From Ruminococcaceae bacterium UBA7217 (GTDB lineage Bacteria; Bacillota; Clostridia; Oscillospirales; Acutalibacteraceae), in NCBI GenBank assembly GCA_002490425.1, contig DKTZ01000019.1, positions 69,290 to 133,289 of the forward strand: a DNA stretch of 64,000 nucleotides, given 5' to 3'. The notes beneath the pieces were generated by a model. That model did not search any database, was not told the DNA's origin, and worked only from the letters and a program-made list of their open reading frames with translations. Shown here in pieces: positions 59,580 through 64,000 of this stretch (position 1 is the stretch's first letter; each line of letters starts with the position of its first letter). Both the position numbers and the translations under genes were made by a program.

Positions 59580-62516
59580 CTAAAGCTCTATACCGATTGT
59601 TAAGATTTCAAACGGGGAATATTCAAGCGTTTGGGCTTCGCCGATTACATCCTCAAGCATATTAAGCACTTTTACTTTTCCCGAAAGCTGAATTTGACCT
59701 CGCTTGCCGTTCTGCTCGGACAAACGGATAACAAGCATCTTTCCGTTTTCGGATAGCTTCATTGTCTGCAAGAACAACTCGCCGAAGGAGTTTTCGCAGG
59801 TTAAATCGGCTTTTACCATCGGAACATTATATTCGTAAGCTATATTGTTGATTTCCGCTGAAACAAAATCACCTTTGTGCGGATAAATCATATAACAAAA
59901 TTCGTGGTGTCCCATATCGCTCTCAATATCGGGACGGATTGTTGAACGCAAAAGGCTCAATGACGCTGAATTTTCATAAAAGCCTGCGCCGTATTTTGAC
60001 TCGTTAATTACTGCAATACCGCCGTCGGTTTCAGCCATATCAAACCACTTATGGTGGCAAACCTCAAACCGTGCCTGCTGCCAAGAGGTGTTACGGTGAG
60101 TTTCACGTCGAATGAACCCTGCGCCCAAATCGCAAATTGCCTCTCTTGTTAACACATTGCAGTCAAACTGTGCCTTTGCAAGAACGTGTTTTTCGTGCCA
60201 GTCAACCACATTTTCAACCTCAATGCCCCTTGACTGACGGAACACTCTGATAATTCGCTTCCACGTGCTCTTATCCGTGCCGAGAACAACCTCAAACGCC
60301 GCACATTCACTGCTTTTTTCCACTGTTTTAAGCGGTGAAATAATTTTGTACGGAATCTCAGCATCCTTGTAATTCGGGAGAATATCCCATGCGTCGTAAA
60401 CTCCCGGGTTGTCCTTATAAAGCTTTAATTTATTAAATTCGCCCTTTACCCATTCTCTTTTAAGCTCACGGTCGTAAAGGCTTTCAATACTGCCGTCCTT
60501 ATTAAATTTAATCTTATAAAACGGAGTTGTGATATAATCTGCAATTTCGCACCATTCGCCCGCAAAGGTACGCCACGGAATTTCGCCAGAGCTGAGAGCC
60601 GCAATATTCGGAATTACCCAATTGCCCTTAACGCCGAGCTTTTCGCTGTGACCGTCGGGGTCTTCAATAAAGGTCAAATGCTCACGCTTAAAATTGAGCG
60701 AATTAAAGTACTTTTCGCCTGTGCCGATAACGCTCTCAAGGCGTGCGTCGATTTCATTCAGCTCCTTCATTGTATCAACAAACACGGGGTGAATGTGACT
60801 GCCGGGCAAAATGTCGTGGAACTGATTTGTAAGCAAAATTTTGTAGCAGTCCTTAATCTCGTTATGCGGATAAGGCGCACCCTTTAAAAATTTCAGCGTT
60901 GAGATTATCTCTGCCTCACGAAGCTTGTATTCGAGCTTTCGGTTCATTCTCTTGAGATCGGATTTTGTTGTAAACGTTCCCCTGTGCATTTCAAGGTAAA
61001 GCTCGCCATCCCATTTTTCGAGGTTTTCGTTGCCGTCAAAGTTTTTGTGAAGATATTCACTGCCGCCCAAATGCTCTGTTTTCGGCATTGCGGAAACCTT
61101 TTTAAAACGGTGCATAAGCTCAATCATTTCTTCGGTTACTCCGCTGCCGCCGTCGCCGTAGCCGAACATCTGAAGCGTTTGACCGCCCGTATTTTTATCC
61201 TGATAAGCGTCCCAGTTCTCCTGAACACTGCTCGGCGCATTCCATGTTATGAAATGTGTGGGCGGAACGCAGGCATAAACCTCACTTCCGTCAATTCCGC
61301 GCCAAATAAAATTGTTATGCGGAAAACGGTTTGTGTCATTCCATGTTGACATTTTGTTTGAAACGAAATATTTTACTCCGCTCTTAATTAAAATCTGCGG
61401 TAAAACCCAGCTGTTGCCGAAAACATCGGGAAGCCAAGCATTGTCAACAGTTTTTCCGAATTTTTCACGGTAATAAGTCTGACCGTAAAGGCACTGCCTA
61501 ATAAGGCTTTCCGCTGACGGAATGTTGCAGTCAGGCTCAACGTACATAGCGCCGACAGGCTCAAACTGACCGTTTGCAATCTTCTCTTTAAGCTCCTCAA
61601 AAACCTCGGGGTAATACTTTTCGAGCATTTCGTAGGTTTGCGGCTGAGTATGAGTATATTTGAAATCGGGATAACGGTCCATTAAACGAAGCTGAATAAG
61701 CACCGTCCGAAGATTTTTCTGCACGGAATGAATCCTGCGCCAATAATACGCCAAATCAAGATGCGAATGAGCGACAAGTGCAACATCACCGTTGCCTTTG
61801 TAATCGTCATTTGCAAAAATCACATCATTTACATATTTCTGCGCATTTGCGACATCTGCAGTTTGAACATTGTCGAAATCAATTAAATTAAGCGCATTGT
61901 TAAGCTCGCGGTTAATGAACGCACGCAAATCTTCGTTAAATGAGTCGCTTTTCGCAATGTCAAGCAAAAGCTCAATATCGTAAACCAAATCGAGCACTGT
62001 GTGATTGATAACCGAAAGGTACGCACCCTCAAAAATCTGACGGCATCCCCTTACGGAAAGGCTTTCGGGATTGCGCTCATCGTCAGGCTTTGAACGGTTA
62101 TAACCCTCCATTTCAAAATGAAGAGCTGTGTTCCCGTCTATGTAAGGAGTGAGCAGTATACGCTCTCTGTTCGGGTCAACGCCGCCGACATATTTACCGT
62201 TGCATTTAACTATTATTTCAGCGGCGGTTTTAAGCGAAAACCACAGCTCTTTTCCGTAAAACTTTTCGGGTACAATTACATCTGCCTCAAAAAATGCCGT
62301 GCCGTCGGGAGTAAAATACATATCTCCCCTGTGAAGCTCCTGCCACCCATCGGGGTAAAATTCATAATCATTCTCACCCGTTTGGCGCGCATTTTTGATT
62401 TTGATATTTTCTATTTCAAATTTATCCTCATAAATATATCTTTTAAGCCAGCCGAAGCGAAGGTCCGTCCACTCCTCGGGGCGCATACTTCTGCGGACTA
62501 CTTTTATATGTGCCAT
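59580..62516 (-). CDS. GH38 alpha-mannosidase
   Basis: 978-residue retaining alpha-mannosidase, with no signal peptide, so cytoplasmic. It has an N-terminal beta domain, then the GH38 catalytic domain with zinc ligands in VAHSHLDLAYYWR (residues 248-260) and the nucleophile Asp in WLPDVFGNSWVLP (near 364). The second His pair is in NQFHDILPGSHIHP near 575, followed by the middle helical and C-terminal beta domains. It probably trims mannosides imported from host or diet glycans. GGAGG precedes the ATG at 62516. Confidence 0.94.
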   Translation of the reverse strand: MAHIKVVRRSMRPEEWTDLRFGWLKRYIYEDKFEIENIKIKNARQTGENDYEFYPDGWQELHRGDMYFTPDGTAFFEADVIVPEKFYGKELWFSLKTAAEIIVKCNGKYVGGVDPNRERILLTPYIDGNTALHFEMEGYNRSKPDDERNPESLSVRGCRQIFEGAYLSVINHTVLDLVYDIELLLDIAKSDSFNEDLRAFINRELNNALNLIDFDNVQTADVANAQKYVNDVIFANDDYKGNGDVALVAHSHLDLAYYWRRIHSVQKNLRTVLIQLRLMDRYPDFKYTHTQPQTYEMLEKYYPEVFEELKEKIANGQFEPVGAMYVEPDCNIPSAESLIRQCLYGQTYYREKFGKTVDNAWLPDVFGNSWVLPQILIKSGVKYFVSNKMSTWNDTNRFPHNNFIWRGIDGSEVYACVPPTHFITWNAPSSVQENWDAYQDKNTGGQTLQMFGYGDGGSGVTEEMIELMHRFKKVSAMPKTEHLGGSEYLHKNFDGNENLEKWDGELYLEMHRGTFTTKSDLKRMNRKLEYKLREAEIISTLKFLKGAPYPHNEIKDCYKILLTNQFHDILPGSHIHPVFVDTMKELNEIDARLESVIGTGEKYFNSLNFKREHLTFIEDPDGHSEKLGVKGNWVIPNIAALSSGEIPWRTFAGEWCEIADYITTPFYKIKFNKDGSIESLYDRELKREWVKGEFNKLKLYKDNPGVYDAWDILPNYKDAEIPYKIISPLKTVEKSSECAAFEVVLGTDKSTWKRIIRVFRQSRGIEVENVVDWHEKHVLAKAQFDCNVLTREAICDLGAGFIRRETHRNTSWQQARFEVCHHKWFDMAETDGGIAVINESKYGAGFYENSASLSLLRSTIRPDIESDMGHHEFCYMIYPHKGDFVSAEINNIAYEYNVPMVKADLTCENSFGELFLQTMKLSENGKMLVIRLSEQNGKRGQIQLSGKVKVLNMLEDVIGEAQTLEYSPFEILTIGIEL

Positions 62517-62531
62517 TTGTGTTACCTCCCT

Positions 62532-62765
62532 TTATGTATCCCAGAAAAACGGTTTTTTGCGTATGTATTCGATTTCACAGTCAATACCTAAATCCCGTTT
62601 GATTTCCTGCTTAATCCAATTTACGCACCTGTCAAGAATAAGGCATTTGGAACATTCTCCCTTGAAAATCACGGTAAGAACGCCGAATTCAAATGAAACA
62701 AAGTCTATCCAGCCGCCGTCTCCCTGTAATTTCGGCGCTAAAACATTTTTTACATAATTTTCCAT
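62532..62765 (-). CDS. NifU C-terminal-domain-like protein
   Basis: 77-residue protein resembling the NifU/Nfu domain: APKLQGDGGWIDFVSFEFG corresponds to the DGGD-type segment and FKGECSKCLILDRCVNWI to the GxCxxC cluster-binding motif. It could carry or scaffold an Fe-S cluster. The start is the ATG at 62765 with GAGGG six bases upstream; TTG at 62771 is rejected. It lies between the phosphohexomutase and mannosidase genes, an unexpected place for an Fe-S protein. Confidence 0.75.
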   Translation of the reverse strand: MENYVKNVLAPKLQGDGGWIDFVSFEFGVLTVIFKGECSKCLILDRCVNWIKQEIKRDLGIDCEIEYIRKKPFFWDT

Positions 62766-62767
62766 TT

Positions 62768-64000
62768 TCAACCCTCAATTTCACACTTTAATACTCTTTG
62801 TATTGCTTTAAGTCTTTCATTAGCGTCAGCTTTACCGTTACCTCGAACAGAATAATACACCTTTAATTTCGGCTCAGTGCCCGACGGTCTTACGGCAGAC
62901 CAGCTTCCGTCCTCAAAAACGTATTTCAAAACATTTTCTTTCGGCAAATCCGCAACGCCCACGGAATAATCAATGAAATCCTTTATCTTCTGTGTTCCGT
63001 CGAAAAGAGAAGCACCTTTCTCCCGTAGTGATGACATTATATCCTTGATTTTTTCTGCTCCGTCCTTGCCCTTTAAGACAAAGGTGTCAAGCGAATCCTC
63101 ATAATAGCCGTATTTGTCATATATCTCATTCAAAGCGTCAATTAAGGTTTTGCCCTGATTTTTATAAAACGACGCCATTTGGCAAATGAGCATTGAGGAG
63201 ACAACTGCATCTTTGTCCCTTGCGTGAGTACCCACAAGGTAGCCGTAGGACTCTTCATAGCCCATAACATAAGCCTTTTCGCCTGAGTCCTCATATTTAT
63301 TTATCTTTTCGCCTATATATTTAAAGCCTGTAAGCGTTTCGTCAACGGAAAGTGAATAGCTTTCGGCAATTTTTGCGCCCAATTCCCCTGTTACTATTGT
63401 TTTAACAATTACTGAATTGGGTTTCAACATATTTTTTCTCTGCGAAAGCACAAAATTCACAAGCAGTGCGCCCATTTGATTGCCCGTAAGCGAAATGTAT
63501 TCGCCGTTATGCAAAATTGCCGTGCCGACTCTGTCGCAGTCAGGATCTGTGCCGAGGACTAAATCGGCATTCTCTCTCTTTGCCTGCTCTATTCCCAAAG
63601 TTAAAGCGTCTTTTTCCTCGGGATTCGGTGAACGGACGGTACTGAAATTGCCGTCGGGCAATTCCTGCCCTTTAACTACGGAAACGTCCATTCCTTTAAG
63701 AATTTTTCTTACGGGGATATTACCCGTTCCGTGCAAAGGTGTATAGACAATTTTCAACTCCGACTTTTCTTCATAGAGCGACTGCTTTTTAACCTCTCTT
63801 AAAAATGCGTCTAAAACATCATCACCCAATATTACCGTGTCGCCGTCTTGTACGCAAGCGTCGAAAGCTTTTATTTTAACTGACTGATAATCAGTAATTG
63901 CGTTTATTTTTTCTGTAACAGCTAAAGCTAAATCGGGCACTAACTGACAGCCTTTAATATCGTAAATTTTATATCCGTTGTATTCCTTCGGATTGTGGCT
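62768..64000 (-). CDS. Alpha-D-phosphohexomutase (phosphoglucomutase/phosphomannomutase), N-terminus outside window
   Basis: The visible 410 residues start inside the active-site serine loop (SHNPKEYNGYKIYD); the upstream part is beyond the window. The metal-binding LGTDPDCDRVG, the sugar-binding GYEESYGYLVG and the phosphate-binding RPSGTEPKLKVYY motifs are all present in order. It interconverts hexose 1- and 6-phosphates, supplying UDP-glucose or GDP-mannose precursors for wall and polysaccharide synthesis. The stop is two bases before the NifU-like start. Confidence 0.93.
   Translation of the reverse strand, partial: SHNPKEYNGYKIYDIKGCQLVPDLALAVTEKINAITDYQSVKIKAFDACVQDGDTVILGDDVLDAFLREVKKQSLYEEKSELKIVYTPLHGTGNIPVRKILKGMDVSVVKGQELPDGNFSTVRSPNPEEKDALTLGIEQAKRENADLVLGTDPDCDRVGTAILHNGEYISLTGNQMGALLVNFVLSQRKNMLKPNSVIVKTIVTGELGAKIAESYSLSVDETLTGFKYIGEKINKYEDSGEKAYVMGYEESYGYLVGTHARDKDAVVSSMLICQMASFYKNQGKTLIDALNEIYDKYGYYEDSLDTFVLKGKDGAEKIKDIMSSLREKGASLFDGTQKIKDFIDYSVGVADLPKENVLKYVFEDGSWSAVRPSGTEPKLKVYYSVRGNGKADANERLKAIQRVLKCEIEG

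Overview
The window is a chromosomal stretch from a low-to-moderate-GC anaerobic Firmicute, most likely a Clostridia member of the Oscillospirales/Ruminococcaceae kind. This is inference from several signs: the dcw gene order, a MurE with the DNPR motif of meso-diaminopimelate-adding enzymes, a PASTA-containing division PBP, strong AGGAGG ribosome binding sites, sigma-A promoters with 17-bp spacers, and a strict-anaerobe oxygen-defence set (PerR, reverse rubrerythrin, rubredoxin, flavodiiron protein). No plasmid, phage, transposase or CRISPR genes are visible.

Layout. 1-13.5 kb (minus strand) is a division and cell-wall (dcw) cluster in the order mraZ, rsmH, ftsL, PASTA-PBP, murE, murF, mraY, ftsW/spoVE, murG, murA, ftsQ, ftsZ (ftsZ cut by the window edge). 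murD and murC are absent. mraZ and ftsZ each have their own promoter, and MraZ-box-like repeats lie just downstream of the mraZ -10. 13.9-16.0 kb (minus) is a pncB-ppa unit with a highly structured leader. 16.1-17.5 kb (plus) holds tRNA-Thr, tRNA-Tyr and two unrecognised small genes.

17.5-39.1 kb (minus) is an 18-gene surface-polysaccharide locus driven from a strong promoter at about 39.1 kb. It has glycosyltransferases, an EpsG-type polymerase, a DUF1919 protein, a cytosolic beta-propeller protein, a pyruvyl transferase, a short-chain dehydrogenase paired with a MenD-like thiamine-diphosphate enzyme, and a Wzx flippase. These are followed by nucleotide-sugar genes: UDP-glucuronate 4-epimerase, a galacturonokinase-like GHMP kinase, UDP-glucose dehydrogenase, and a separately promoted capE-capF-capG set for UDP-L-FucNAc. 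The predicted polymer therefore contains uronic acid and FucNAc, may be pyruvylated, and may carry an unusual sugar or acyl group made by the ThDP enzyme/SDR pair. No initiating sugar-phosphate transferase or chain-length regulator is present.

39.2-47.5 kb (plus) carries a cohesin-like surface protein, an F420-ligase-domain protein, purA, a LemA-like protein, guaA, small membrane proteins, an APH-fold kinase and an unknown. 47.7-50.8 kb (plus) is a cupin gene and the peroxide/oxygen-defence genes, with a perfect PerR-type palindrome at the perR promoter. 51-56.2 kb carries a split chromate-type transporter (minus), a HAD phosphatase, an AI-2E-family transporter, a DUF1846 protein and a small zinc-ribbon protein. 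56.7-58.6 kb is a large secreted alpha/beta hydrolase with a membrane anchor. 58.7-64 kb (minus) is phosphohexomutase, a NifU-like protein, a GH38 alpha-mannosidase and a glycerophosphodiesterase.

The gene-poor gaps are filled with structured repeats. There is a family of hairpins whose arms differ but remain paired, each flanked by CTACA/TGTAG; two copies of a larger multi-hairpin element; and one tandem 23-bp repeat.
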